DNA of 64,000 nt from contig NZ_CANMVP010000001.1 in NCBI RefSeq assembly GCF_947501385.1, positions 62,001-126,000 on the forward strand. The letters are read 5' to 3'. The stretch comes from an uncultured Polaribacter sp. Its GTDB lineage: Bacteria > Bacteroidota > Bacteroidia > Flavobacteriales > Flavobacteriaceae. Shown here piece after piece: positions 37,453 to 47,162 of the stretch. How positions within the stretch are numbered: the first letter of the stretch is position 1; each line of letters opens with the position of its first letter. Made by a program: the position numbers and the translations under genes. The notes below the pieces were generated by a model. That model made no database searches. It saw only the letters and a list, made by a program, of their open reading frames with translations, and was not told the origin of the DNA.

Positions 37453-38325
37453 TTATTGAAAAAAAATAGCTTTAAGTGCTATTGAATGTACCTTTTTAAA
37501 TTCTGAAGGTTTTTTCTTTTTAATCGATTTAAACTGTCTGTTGAAATTAGACATATTATTAAATCCTGATGCTTCAGCTATTTGAATGATTGATAAATCT
37601 TTATTCGATAACAATAATTTACAAGCATTCTCAATGCGCAATTCATTTAAAAACTGAAAATAGGTTTTGTTGGTTCGTTTTTTAAAGTATTTACAAAAAG
37701 CATTTTTAGTCATGTTTGCAACTTCGGCAATCTCTTCTAAAGTAATTTCTTTTTCAAAATTATTCATTGTGAATTCAAATACGTTGCGCATTCTGTAGCC
37801 TTCATTATCAGTATATTTTTTATCGTATATAAATGTTGATAAACTTTTATATGTTGCTTTTGAAGTAATTTTTAAAAGTTGTAATAATATTAAAAAACGA
37901 TTTAGTTTTGATGCCTTTTCTAGTTTAAAAAATAATTTTTCAATTAGTTTAAGATTAGAAGTAACTTTAAACCCATGTTTAGCGCGTTTAAAAAAAGAGG
38001 CTAGTTCCTTTAATTCTTCGAGGTCAAAAAACTGATTTCCAAAATCTGATTTTGTAAAAAACAACGTTAACATGTGCGAAATTTTAGACGTTTTAGTATC
38101 ACTTTTAAGCACATGAGGTAAAAAACTTCCAATTATGATGATGTCTCCTTTTGAGTAGTGATTTATAGAATTACCAACCACAAGTGTTCCTTCTCCTTCA
38201 ACAATAAAACTTATCTGTATTTCTTCATGCTGATGAAATTTATCATAAAAAGTATCAGAATTATCAACTTGAAAAACAAGGGCACCCTGTTCTGGTTTCG
38301 GTATTTTAAATGGTAAAACTCTCAT
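37453..38325 (-). CDS. AraC family regulator, probable activator of the hydroxyproline/peptide locus
   Basis: A 290-aa protein with an N-terminal cupin (about 10-95: HQHEEIQISFIVEGEGTLVV, DIIIIGSFLPHVL) and a C-terminal AraC double HTH (about 190-285: ITLEEIAEVANMTKNAFCKYF, LSIIQIAEASGFNNMSNFNRQFK). It is divergent from the SusC gene at 38730 across a 404-base gap and is separated from the ECF cluster by 315 bases on the other side, so the locus it controls is most likely the plus-strand peptide/hydroxyproline operon. The ligand may be an amino acid or peptide, or a sugar; the sequence does not tell. Confidence 0.9.
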   Translation of the reverse strand: MRVLPFKIPKPEQGALVFQVDNSDTFYDKFHQHEEIQISFIVEGEGTLVVGNSINHYSKGDIIIIGSFLPHVLKSDTKTSKISHMLTLFFTKSDFGNQFFDLEELKELASFFKRAKHGFKVTSNLKLIEKLFFKLEKASKLNRFLILLQLLKITSKATYKSLSTFIYDKKYTDNEGYRMRNVFEFTMNNFEKEITLEEIAEVANMTKNAFCKYFKKRTNKTYFQFLNELRIENACKLLLSNKDLSIIQIAEASGFNNMSNFNRQFKSIKKKKPSEFKKVHSIALKAIFFQ

Positions 38326-38729
38326 TTAGTTATATGAATGCTACCTCTAAAATAAGTAAATAATACTCGTTAAAGAGCATTTTATAATCAATCAGGATAA
38401 TTTAGTATTTATAATGAATAATAAAATATTATCATTGATTGTATACTTAAAGTAAATTTACTAAATATATAAAAAGTCAATTTTCATTTTATCATACTCC
38501 TAATGAAAAAAGATTTTATTTGAGACAATCTTAACTATTGTAAAACAAACTTATTAAAGTAATTCATTACTAGAAAAATAGCCTAAGTGAAACAGGACTA
38601 AATCTATTATTTATAAAAGTGAATTAATGAAGCTTTATCTATAAGATATAAAGTAAAAGAAATCTAAAGCTGTAATTTCTGACGACACAATCTTTAGATT
38701 TCTAAATTATTAATTAATAACTCAAATTT
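38326..38729. promoter_or_regulatory. Divergent regulatory region between araC-like and susC
   Basis: A 404-base, very AT-rich, gene-free region. It must carry promoters for both divergent genes. Short direct words such as TTTATAA and TAAAGT recur, but no unambiguous operator or TAnnTTTG element could be fixed. Confidence 0.4.
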
Positions 38730-41700
38730 ATGAAATTAAAAACTATTAAATCCTTTTTTAAGCTTAAAAAGCTACGAATGATTTCTATTTTCTTTATGAT
38801 GCTATTTAGTTTTTCAAGTATGTTTAGCTCCAATTCCAAAAATACCATATTACTAAATACAAAAGCTAAAATAAATTTAAGTAAAAGTTTTGTGGAGAGT
38901 TTAAAAATAAATCCACAAAAAACAATTACAGGTACCGTTAAAGATACTAACAAACAACCTATTTCTGGAGTAAGTGTAAGTATAAAGAATACATCTAGAG
39001 GTGTCGAAACAGATTTTGATGGTAATTATACTATAAAAGCAAGTAAAGGAGATGTTTTAGTATTTTCTTTTTTAGGACTTAAAACTGCTGAAGTTCTAAT
39101 AGCAGATACAAATATTATAAATGTTTCATTAGATGAGGACTCACAAGAACTGGATGAAGTTATTGTAACAGCTTTGGGAGAGAGTAGATCTACGAGATCT
39201 CTTGGTTATGCAGCTACAAACATTAAAGGAGCCGAGGTTTCTGAAACTGCCGAAAATAATGTTATAAATGGATTAATAGGTAAGGTTGCCGGCTTAGATA
39301 TTAGTACATCCAGCGGAGGTGTAGGAGCTTCTTCAAGAATAATTTTAAGAGGAATAAAGACTATTGGCAGTGATAGTGATCAACCGCTGTTTGTAATTGA
39401 TGGGGTACCCGTCAACAATACTTTAAGATCAGGAGGGCGTATTGATTACGGGAATGGTATTGCCGATTTTAACCCAGATGATATCGCAGAAATTACAGTA
39501 TTAAAATCTGCTGCTGCCGCTGCATTATATGGGTCTGCAGGTGCTAATGGTGTTATTGTAATAAAAACCAAAGATGGAGGTAATGGTAAGAATTTAGGCA
39601 TTGAAATTAATAGTTCTGTGATGGTAAGCACTCCTTTAAAACTAATCGACTATCAAAATACTTATGGGCCAGGGCTTGTGGGCTTTGATTGGGATAGTTA
39701 TAATAGAATTGGTGGTTCTGATGGATGGGGTAACGCATTTGGAGTACAACCAACCGCTATACAATGGAATAGCCCTTTAGATGATCAGGGGAATTTAGTG
39801 CCACTACCGCTTAAGGCCTATCCTAACAATGGAAAAGAGTTTTTCGATACAGGAATTATGCGTGATAATAGTATTTCTATTTCTAAAAGTGAAAAAGATA
39901 AATATAATTTTAGATTAGCTTTAAGGAATATACATGAAGATGGAATAATCCCAACAACAGAACTAACGAGAAATTCAATTTCGTTTAATGGTGGAGCATA
40001 CATTACCGAAAAGTTTAAGGCAAATGTTAGTTTGATTTACTCTAATCAAGATAGTCCAAATAGAGCAACATCAGAGAACTGGTCTGATAATCCAATAAGA
40101 CAAGCACTACTGATCCCTAGGCACGTAGATGCAAAAGCTCTTAGGGATTATGAAGGCTTATTGGCTAATGGAGTGCCATTGCCTTTTGAGGTAACTGGTG
40201 AAGATCCTCAGGTAATTGTACCTGGTTGGGAAGCCAATAATGGTGATTTTTTTCCAAACCCATTCTTTACCTTAGATAATGTCAAAAATATATACAGCAA
40301 CAACAGAATGTTTGCCGTAGTTAACTTAACCTATAATATAAAAGATTGGTTGAGCATGGATGCCAGGGTAAGTAAAGAGTTTATAAGCGAAAAAAAAGAA
40401 ACCAGAAGAAATGTAGGAGTTCGTTTATGGACAGGGTCGTTTTATAGTTACAAAGGCTCTTATTTTAGAGATCATTTTACTAGAAATAATACTTTTGCAA
40501 ATGTCCTTTTAAAAGGAAAGCATAAAATAGGTGACTTTGGTATAAATAGTCTTTTAGGTGCAGAGACCAGGGATTTTATTTTAGATGGTGCGTCACAAAA
40601 TGCCCCAGAAATAGAACTACCTAACCTATTTAATATCAACAATGTAGTTGGTGACCCAGTGTTAAATCAATATTACATTCAAACCAGAACAAATAGTGTT
40701 TTGGGACAGTTGGATTTTGATTATAAGAATCTTGTGTTTCTTACTTTAACTGGTAGAAATGATTGGAACAGTACATTACCTCAATCAAACAGGTCGTTCT
40801 TTTATCCTTCTGCTTCTTTAAGTGTCATGTTAAGCGATATATTCAAACTACCATCAGCTATATCGTATTTTAAATTAAGAGGGAATGCAGGTTTGGTCGG
40901 CATTGGTACTGGCGCTTACCAAATAGCACCTACTTTGTCTACACAAAATAGGCTGTCAGGAATATTTGAAGCAACAATTAGTGATGGCCTTAATAACCCA
41001 ACCTTAAAACCCACCAGAACGACTACTTATGAAATAGGGGCAGATTTAAGATTGTTTGAAAGCAGGTTGAATTTTGATGTAGCTGCATATATAGGTACAT
41101 CAAAAGATCAAATACAGCGTGTGCAATTACCAGGGTCCAGTGGCTACTCTAGTAGAATAATTAACGCTGGTGATATTCAGAATAAAGGAATTGAAATTGC
41201 TGTTAATGCAACTCCTATTTCTGGTGATATTACTTGGGACCTAGGGTTTACTTATGCCAAAAATGTGAATGAAGTTTTGTCTTTGGCAGAAGGCGTTGAT
41301 GAGTTGCTGATTACAAGTCGGTACTCGAATATTAGAACGATTGCAAGACCAGGTGAACCTTATGGACAGTTAATGGGAAATGGTTATAAACGAGATCCCA
41401 ATGGCAATAAAATTCATAATAACGGATTTGCAGTACAAACAGATGAGCAAATTGTGTTGGGGAACGTTACTCCAGATTGGATAGGGAGTTTTACTTCTAC
41501 CCTACGCTATAAGTCTTTGAGTCTTACCGCACAAATCAATGGTAGAATAGGCGGAGACATATTTTCACTCACAAATCAATGGGCTGCAGGAAGCGGATTG
41601 ACCAAAAGTACGTTGGGACCTAATAGAGATGGCTCTATCGTGCCCAATGGTGTTATTGACGTAGGAGATGGAACGTTTATTCCCAATAACGTTTCTGTTA

Positions 41701-42008
41701 CTTATGAGGATTACACTAGAAATCTTATGAGGTGGGGTTTCCATGAACCTGTAGTTTATGATGCTAGCTTTATAAAATTAAGGTCCATTCAACTTTACTA
41801 TACACTTCCTAAGAAGGCTATGGAAAAATTACCTTTCCAAAGTATAAGACTAGGTTTAATTGGTAGTAATTTGGCGATTTTGTATTCTAAAGCACCAAAT
41901 TTCGATCCAGAAGGTTCAAGTTCGGCAAGAAATTCAGATCAGGGATTCGATGAGTTTAATATGCCAACAGCAAGAACATTTACATTTAATCTCTCTCTTA
42001 AATTTTAA
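38730..42008 (+). CDS. SusC/RagA TonB-dependent transporter (peptide/hydroxyproline locus)
   Basis: A 1092-aa outer-membrane transporter. The N-terminal hydrophobic segment (MISIFFMMLFSFSSMFSS) is a signal peptide. A carboxypeptidase-regulatory-like domain follows (about 66-145, TITGTVKDTNKQPISGVSV), then LDEVIVTALG and the plug (about 160-280, ALYGSAGANGVIVIKTK). The barrel ends in TARTFTFNLSLKF. There is no STN domain. It is the first gene of the plus-strand operon and is followed after 2 bases by a SusD-like-2 gene. Base composition is visibly less AT-rich than the neighbouring ECF cluster. Because the operon encodes peptidases and hydroxyproline catabolism but no glycosidase, the cargo is more likely peptides or glycopeptides than glycans. 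Confidence 0.94.
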   Translation: MKLKTIKSFFKLKKLRMISIFFMMLFSFSSMFSSNSKNTILLNTKAKINLSKSFVESLKINPQKTITGTVKDTNKQPISGVSVSIKNTSRGVETDFDGNYTIKASKGDVLVFSFLGLKTAEVLIADTNIINVSLDEDSQELDEVIVTALGESRSTRSLGYAATNIKGAEVSETAENNVINGLIGKVAGLDISTSSGGVGASSRIILRGIKTIGSDSDQPLFVIDGVPVNNTLRSGGRIDYGNGIADFNPDDIAEITVLKSAAAAALYGSAGANGVIVIKTKDGGNGKNLGIEINSSVMVSTPLKLIDYQNTYGPGLVGFDWDSYNRIGGSDGWGNAFGVQPTAIQWNSPLDDQGNLVPLPLKAYPNNGKEFFDTGIMRDNSISISKSEKDKYNFRLALRNIHEDGIIPTTELTRNSISFNGGAYITEKFKANVSLIYSNQDSPNRATSENWSDNPIRQALLIPRHVDAKALRDYEGLLANGVPLPFEVTGEDPQVIVPGWEANNGDFFPNPFFTLDNVKNIYSNNRMFAVVNLTYNIKDWLSMDARVSKEFISEKKETRRNVGVRLWTGSFYSYKGSYFRDHFTRNNTFANVLLKGKHKIGDFGINSLLGAETRDFILDGASQNAPEIELPNLFNINNVVGDPVLNQYYIQTRTNSVLGQLDFDYKNLVFLTLTGRNDWNSTLPQSNRSFFYPSASLSVMLSDIFKLPSAISYFKLRGNAGLVGIGTGAYQIAPTLSTQNRLSGIFEATISDGLNNPTLKPTRTTTYEIGADLRLFESRLNFDVAAYIGTSKDQIQRVQLPGSSGYSSRIINAGDIQNKGIEIAVNATPISGDITWDLGFTYAKNVNEVLSLAEGVDELLITSRYSNIRTIARPGEPYGQLMGNGYKRDPNGNKIHNNGFAVQTDEQIVLGNVTPDWIGSFTSTLRYKSLSLTAQINGRIGGDIFSLTNQWAAGSGLTKSTLGPNRDGSIVPNGVIDVGDGTFIPNNVSVTYEDYTRNLMRWGFHEPVVYDASFIKLRSIQLYYTLPKKAMEKLPFQSIRLGLIGSNLAILYSKAPNFDPEGSSSARNSDQGFDEFNMPTARTFTFNLSLKF

Positions 42009-42010
42009 AA

Positions 42011-43438
42011 ATGAATATTATGAAAAATTTAGATATAAAAAAATATACCTTATTTTTAGTAGTTTTTCTTTTTCTTTTTACAGGATGTGAGAATAAATTC
42101 GATGAAATAAATACCGACCCTAATGCATTTTCAGAAGTGCCTACGCATTTTTTTCTTGCAGGCTCAATACTATCTATAGCAAATGCAGAGAATCATTATT
42201 TTGATGGTTACCTCTACCCTTCTTTATGGATTCAACATACTACACTGGGATCGTGGGATCAGCCGGGTTCGTATTTTTATGAGGATGGAAGGTCTTTTCT
42301 CTGGAACGGTTTGTATAGAGGGCCATTAACAGATCTTGATTTAATGGTTTCTTTGGCCGAAGAAGAAGGGAATACATCACTTCAAGCCATAGGTACCATT
42401 TTACATGCCTATTCATTTACTTTACTGGTAAATGCTTTTGGAGATTTGCCCTATACGGAATCTTTTAAAGTAGATGAAGGCATTAATCAACCGGTTTATG
42501 ATCCACAATCAGATGTATTTGACGCTATTTTAGAAAATCTAAGACAAGCAAGTAATCTGTTGAATGGCATGTCTAATATTGATGTAGATAGCACTTATGA
42601 TTTAATCTACCAAGGCGATGCTGAAAAATGGCAAAAGTTTGCTAATAGCTTAAGGTTTAGATTATTAATTCAGCTTTCAGATATAAGAGATGTTTCTTCT
42701 GAGCTTTCTTCTATTTCACCAATGTTTGAAAGTGCTTCGGATAATGCAACCTATACGTATTCTGGCAGCGTTAATGGGAATATTTATCCGCCTAGTACAG
42801 CTATTGGGCCTGATGGTACAGACCCAGGACACAGAATGGCAGCACCATTAATTAATAGGATGAATACTACTGACGACCCTAGAAGACCTATCTATGCTAA
42901 GGTGAATGATGACGGTATGTATGTTGGTGCGGATACACAGGATGTATTTGGAAATGGCAATGAATTTTCTCCAATAAATTCGGATAGCTTTACCCGGGAT
43001 GCTACCATTATTTTTATGGACTATTCTGAATTATTGTTTTTAAAAGCAGAAGCAGCTCAGAAAGGATTAACCACAGGCAATGAAATTGCGTTATTAAGAG
43101 ATGCGGTTATTGCTCACATGCAACGGGTAGGAGTTTCAGCAGCAGATACAGAGTTGTATGCAGACAATCTTGTTGCAAACGGAACTAACCTTGATGAGAT
43201 TTATACTGAAAAATGGGTAAGTATGTTTGGAAGAGCGATGCAAGCATGGGGTGATTACAGACGTACAGGTGTTCCTAGTTTGCTTCCCAATCCAAATGGT
43301 ATAATTAACGTAATTCCAAGAAGATTTACCTATCCAGAAAACGAACAATCTACCAATAATGCTAACAGAACAGAAGCTGCTCAGAAGTTAAGCAACGGTG
43401 ATGCACTAGATTCTCCATTAATATGGACACAAAATTAA
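42011..43438 (+). CDS. SusD-like lipoprotein (SusD-like 2 / PF12771 type)
   Basis: A 475-aa outer-membrane lipoprotein (lipobox LFTGC, Cys26; Met4 at 42020 is an alternative start). After the lipobox comes KFDEINTDPNAFSEVP, the hallmark of the second SusD family, and later LFLKAEAAQKGL and EIYTEKWVSMFGRAMQAWGDYRRTG, also typical. It caps the preceding SusC and binds the transported substrate. This subfamily is frequently found with SusC in loci that are not clearly for glycans. It is in frame and intact. Confidence 0.93.
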   Translation: MNIMKNLDIKKYTLFLVVFLFLFTGCENKFDEINTDPNAFSEVPTHFFLAGSILSIANAENHYFDGYLYPSLWIQHTTLGSWDQPGSYFYEDGRSFLWNGLYRGPLTDLDLMVSLAEEEGNTSLQAIGTILHAYSFTLLVNAFGDLPYTESFKVDEGINQPVYDPQSDVFDAILENLRQASNLLNGMSNIDVDSTYDLIYQGDAEKWQKFANSLRFRLLIQLSDIRDVSSELSSISPMFESASDNATYTYSGSVNGNIYPPSTAIGPDGTDPGHRMAAPLINRMNTTDDPRRPIYAKVNDDGMYVGADTQDVFGNGNEFSPINSDSFTRDATIIFMDYSELLFLKAEAAQKGLTTGNEIALLRDAVIAHMQRVGVSAADTELYADNLVANGTNLDEIYTEKWVSMFGRAMQAWGDYRRTGVPSLLPNPNGIINVIPRRFTYPENEQSTNNANRTEAAQKLSNGDALDSPLIWTQN

Positions 43439-43459
43439 TAAACTTAAAAATTTTGTATT

Positions 43460-44389
43460 ATGAAAAAATATAAAAAAAATATTTTAATAATTAGCGCTCT
43501 TATTATCTTAAACTCCTGTGTTGATGAACCTGTCCCCTTTGCTTCAGATTCCGCACCAGGCTTTAATGTAACTTATGTGGGCGAAGAGGATTTCTTGTCT
43601 TTCACAAAAAATTCTGATGAAACCATAGATGGGGAAATTAATATTTTAGGCAAATGGTTTGCAAAACCTGATGCACTTTTAGATAGAGTGGTTTTAATAA
43701 AATCTTTATTGAACAGTAATAATGATGAAATTGATAGTGCCATAGAAAACAGAGACCTGGTTTTTAATGATTCCGTTAGTTTTAGTGTTACAAACGTAGA
43801 TGAGCTGTTTAGCGGGTTCTCTACTAGTATTAATGATTTAAAAGTAGGATCTAGATTTAGATTTCAGGCAATTGGTATTACCCCATCTGCCGATACACTT
43901 TTTATTAATAATGCTACTTTTTTTGATGCCGAGTATATCTCATTTTGCGAAAAGCCACAATTGACTTTAGGAACTTGGACAGCTACAAACACAATCACTA
44001 ATTTTTCTAAAGATGTAGAGTTGATCTGGGACGATGTTTACGGTGTCTATTTATTTACAGATTTTGGTATAGATTGGAGTAATTGGGATGACTTTTGGTA
44101 TGGCACCATGTTTAATCTCGCTTGCCCATTAATAGAAGGCAATCCAGTTCAAGTAGAACTTGCCGGTTTCGGCTGGGATACCAATGATGAATATGAAATG
44201 TTAGGTGATAATGGTACTTTAGAGACCAGGCGGTTAAGACGCATGCCTTATATCTATAAAGAAGGATCTCCTAAAGGTTATTATGATAGTACGACCGAGG
44301 AACTAGTGTTTAACAATATTAGTGTAACAGATGCTTGGTGGGATGCAGATCAACATGATTTTAGTATGAGCTTTAAAAAGAAGCAGTAG
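43460..44389 (+). CDS. Surface lipoprotein, one repeat plus C-terminal aromatic domain
   Basis: A 309-aa lipoprotein (lipobox LILNSC, Cys20) that I do not recognise as a named family. Residues about 45-150 form one beta repeat (TIDGEINILGKWFAKPDALL, LIKSLLNSNNDEIDSAI, NVDELFSGFS). Residues about 185-309 form a domain rich in Trp, Gly and Asp (FTDFGIDWSNWDDFWYGT, RRLRRMPYIYKEGSPKGYYD, DAWWDADQHDFSMSF). The same C-terminal domain is found in the next gene, which has two copies of the repeat. It follows SusD by 21 bases, the position of SusE-like surface binding proteins, so ligand capture at the cell surface is the most plausible role. Confidence 0.7.
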   Translation: MKKYKKNILIISALIILNSCVDEPVPFASDSAPGFNVTYVGEEDFLSFTKNSDETIDGEINILGKWFAKPDALLDRVVLIKSLLNSNNDEIDSAIENRDLVFNDSVSFSVTNVDELFSGFSTSINDLKVGSRFRFQAIGITPSADTLFINNATFFDAEYISFCEKPQLTLGTWTATNTITNFSKDVELIWDDVYGVYLFTDFGIDWSNWDDFWYGTMFNLACPLIEGNPVQVELAGFGWDTNDEYEMLGDNGTLETRRLRRMPYIYKEGSPKGYYDSTTEELVFNNISVTDAWWDADQHDFSMSFKKKQ

Positions 44390-44468
44390 GACTTCTATGT
44401 TTTATCGATGATATGGATCAGCATATGAATTAAAAAATATTTCACACATTAATTATAAAATAAAAAAA

Positions 44469-45827
44469 ATGAAATTTTTTATAAAATATAAATTTTTAAA
44501 GTTTTCCTGTTTACTTTTCCTGTTGATCGTAGTTACTGCTTGCAGTAATGATGATGGTGATAGTGGAACAATACATGTTGAACTGGCAGAAGCTTCGTAT
44601 CATGAAGTTATGTTTACCAGAATATCGGCTACTGAGGTACGGGACGATGTATATATTCGTATTGGTGCAACTTTTAAAAATGCATCCAGTTATTCGAATC
44701 TTGGTATTTACAAGATGCTATTAGATGCCTCCGGACAAGAAATAAGCCGTGCAGTAGCTATTGATAACATAGCTCCAGACACATATACACGATTAATAAT
44801 AGATTCTGGAGAAACGTTATTTGAAGGGCTAGGCATTAGTAAACACGAAGTTGAAGAAGGACACTCTTTTAAGTTTGTAACCTTTGGCGATAGCGGAAGT
44901 GAAATAAATTTGTTTACAGATGATGTCTATGAGCTTTCTCCTAACTATAATATGCTTGAATTCAATGTGGACTATACTGCATCTTCTTCTGGTCATGTAG
45001 ATTATGTTAGAATATCAGAGACCAATGTAACTGCCGAAGTAGACATCAATCTTACCTTTACTATTAGTGCTGATGCTAATGATGCTGAAGAATATACTAA
45101 TATAGGCTTGATGAAGCATTTATTTAATGACAATGGTGTTGAAATTGGTACAGCCATAGCAATGGAAAACATTGCTATAAATACAGAAACAACATTAAGT
45201 ATTACAGATATTGAAACACTATTTGAAGGCATTGATTATGGTTATAACACTAATCTGGATGCAGCATATACATTTAGTTTTACTGCTTTTGCACTAACAG
45301 ATATGATGGAAACGGTAATAATGAATGATGTTTTTGAGACTACCGCTACTTTTCAAGTTAGAATTTTACCTGTACTTCAAACAGGTACGACATGGATAGT
45401 AACCAATAACAATACAGGTTTTTCAAAAGAAGTTCAATTATTCAGTGTTCAAGAAGAATTTGGTATTCCTTCTTCAGAATATTTTTTTACAGATTTTGGA
45501 ATAGATTGGAGTTGGTGGAATGACTTCTGGTACTCAACGTCGTTCGCATTGGATTTTCCAGAAGTTGATGGCAATCCGTACGTTATTACATTAGGAGGAA
45601 CTAGTGGAGATATGGATGCTTTTTACGATGGAGTTGCCGATGATGGAGTGACTATAGAAAACAGAAAATTAAGATTAATGGGGTATACTTATAAAGATGG
45701 TTCGGTTAAAGGACACTATGATGAAACTACAGGAGATATAACATTTACAGGTGTTAACATTTTAGATTGGTGGTGGGGTGCCGATAGTCATGATAATATA
45801 AGTATGACATTTGTTAAAAAACCGTAA
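44469..45827 (+). CDS. Surface lipoprotein, two repeats plus C-terminal aromatic domain
   Basis: A 452-aa lipoprotein (lipobox IVVTAC, Cys25). It has two tandem repeats. Repeat A (about 45-165) has YIRIGATFKNASSYSNLGIYK, AVAIDNIAPDTYTRL and ETLFEGLGI. Repeat B (about 180-295) has LTFTISADANDAEEYTNIGLM, AIAMENIAINTETTL and ETLFEGIDY. They are followed by the same C-terminal domain as its neighbour (FFTDFGIDWSWWNDFWYST, RLMGYTYKDGSVKGHYD, DWWWGADSHDNISMTF). It is clearly a paralogue of the 43460 gene with an extra repeat, made by tandem duplication. Its place in the operon suggests a second substrate-binding surface protein. No catalytic motif is visible. Confidence 0.72.
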   Translation: MKFFIKYKFLKFSCLLFLLIVVTACSNDDGDSGTIHVELAEASYHEVMFTRISATEVRDDVYIRIGATFKNASSYSNLGIYKMLLDASGQEISRAVAIDNIAPDTYTRLIIDSGETLFEGLGISKHEVEEGHSFKFVTFGDSGSEINLFTDDVYELSPNYNMLEFNVDYTASSSGHVDYVRISETNVTAEVDINLTFTISADANDAEEYTNIGLMKHLFNDNGVEIGTAIAMENIAINTETTLSITDIETLFEGIDYGYNTNLDAAYTFSFTAFALTDMMETVIMNDVFETTATFQVRILPVLQTGTTWIVTNNNTGFSKEVQLFSVQEEFGIPSSEYFFTDFGIDWSWWNDFWYSTSFALDFPEVDGNPYVITLGGTSGDMDAFYDGVADDGVTIENRKLRLMGYTYKDGSVKGHYDETTGDITFTGVNILDWWWGADSHDNISMTFVKKP

Positions 45828-45904
45828 TATTCGATTATAATTCAGTGTCTAAAAGAGCGGTTTATTTTCTTTTAGATGCTTTAAATTTAAGTGTAAACCA
45901 AAAT

Positions 45905-46963
45905 ATGTACAAAATGTTAGAGAAAAATATTATGGGTTTTTTATATGTTTTTATGTTATTTTTAATGCCTAGTTGTAGTTCTAATTCTAATGTAGAAGAA
46001 GAGCCAGAAGAACAAGAAACCAATGTTTCATCAATAAAAATAAGTGCAGCAGCTGAATGGATATATGTAAGTGGTAAATCAGAAGTATCTGCAGAAGTAA
46101 CCTACAAAGATGCATCTACAGCTACTCCTAACGTAAACTGGACAGTTAATTCTATAGGAAGTTTGAGTAATGCAAAAGGAGTATCCACTACTGTAGAAGC
46201 TATAAAAAAAGGAACTATCAATATAGTAGCAGAATTAGAGGGTGTTACATCATCCATTACTATAGAAGCTAAGGAGGCAATACCTCCCTTTTCTGGGACT
46301 ATTTTTGTTGATCCGGATATTATAACATCTTCAGACCCTTCAGTGCTAAAAACAGTAAACTATTCAGGCCAAGGTTCTCGTACGATGTATGATAGAAGGG
46401 TTAATGATTGGGTTACCGTAAATGCCTTTTTATTTGATGTCACTTTTGATGATGGGTTAGCTACAGAAGTTCAAGTAAACCCAGAATTCGCAACTAAAGA
46501 ACTCGCAGAAATAGAAGCAAACATATACGCGTTAGAGGCAGGAAGGTTACCAAAAATTTTAAGAAAAGATGTCAATGCCATATGGATCCATAAAGGCGTA
46601 GAATTATTTGGAGGTGGTAATAATAGCCTCCTAATTCATACAGGTCAAGCAGCAAATTATATAGCAGATGGTATATTGGAAGAAACCCTTGTACATGAAG
46701 CAGCCCACACATCTCTTGATGCAGAGCATGCTGCATCTCCTGGTTGGTTGGCTAGTCAGACTGCCGATATTAATTTTATTTCTACGTATGCCAGGGATAA
46801 CCCTACTAGAGAAGATGTAGCAGAAAGTTTTTTGATGTACCTAGCAGTTAAATACAGGACTGATAGAATTTCTCAAGACCTTGAAACTACGATCAATGGT
46901 ACCATCCCTAATCGTATAAAATATTTTGATGATTTATCTTTAGATGTAAGTCCTATAGATTAA
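45905..46963 (+). CDS. Metallopeptidase-like lipoprotein with HEAAH motif
   Basis: A lipoprotein of about 352 aa counted from the ATG at 45905. An in-frame GTG at 45845 would add 20 residues but spoils the signal peptide. Lipobox FLMPSC follows a hydrophobic stretch. Residues about 40-115 resemble a bacterial Ig-like (Big_2-like) domain (ISAAAEWIYVSGKSEVSA, TINIVAELEGVTSSITIE). The catalytic-looking part has LVHEAAHTSLDAEHA (His264, Glu265, His268) and, about 55 residues on, REDVAESFLMYLAVKYR, which could supply a Glu zinc ligand. It ends the plus-strand SusCD group, before a 200-base gap. If active it would be a cell-surface zinc protease that starts protein breakdown. I cannot assign a peptidase family. 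Confidence 0.65.
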   Translation: MYKMLEKNIMGFLYVFMLFLMPSCSSNSNVEEEPEEQETNVSSIKISAAAEWIYVSGKSEVSAEVTYKDASTATPNVNWTVNSIGSLSNAKGVSTTVEAIKKGTINIVAELEGVTSSITIEAKEAIPPFSGTIFVDPDIITSSDPSVLKTVNYSGQGSRTMYDRRVNDWVTVNAFLFDVTFDDGLATEVQVNPEFATKELAEIEANIYALEAGRLPKILRKDVNAIWIHKGVELFGGGNNSLLIHTGQAANYIADGILEETLVHEAAHTSLDAEHAASPGWLASQTADINFISTYARDNPTREDVAESFLMYLAVKYRTDRISQDLETTINGTIPNRIKYFDDLSLDVSPID

Positions 46964-47126
46964 AAAAAATGTTTAAAATTAATATAGCAATTAAATAGTG
47001 CGGTTCATTTATGGATTTTAGCCTTTTTATATTAATATTCTCAAAATATTAATATTCATAAATAGAATAGATAATATAGTATTGTTTTGAGATAAAAATG
47101 AACTATTCAAAACACAGCCAATAAAT

Positions 47127-47134
47127 TAATTTTG
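47127..47134 (+). promoter_or_regulatory. Putative -7 element for the catabolic operon
   Basis: TAATTTTG matches TAnnTTTG and lies about 29 bases before the deaminase start in the 199-base gap after the metallopeptidase-like gene. No clear -33 TTG is present. It suggests a separate internal promoter for the hydroxyproline genes. Confidence 0.4.
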
Positions 47135-47162
47135 TCAAACGAAATAATATAAAAAATAAAAT

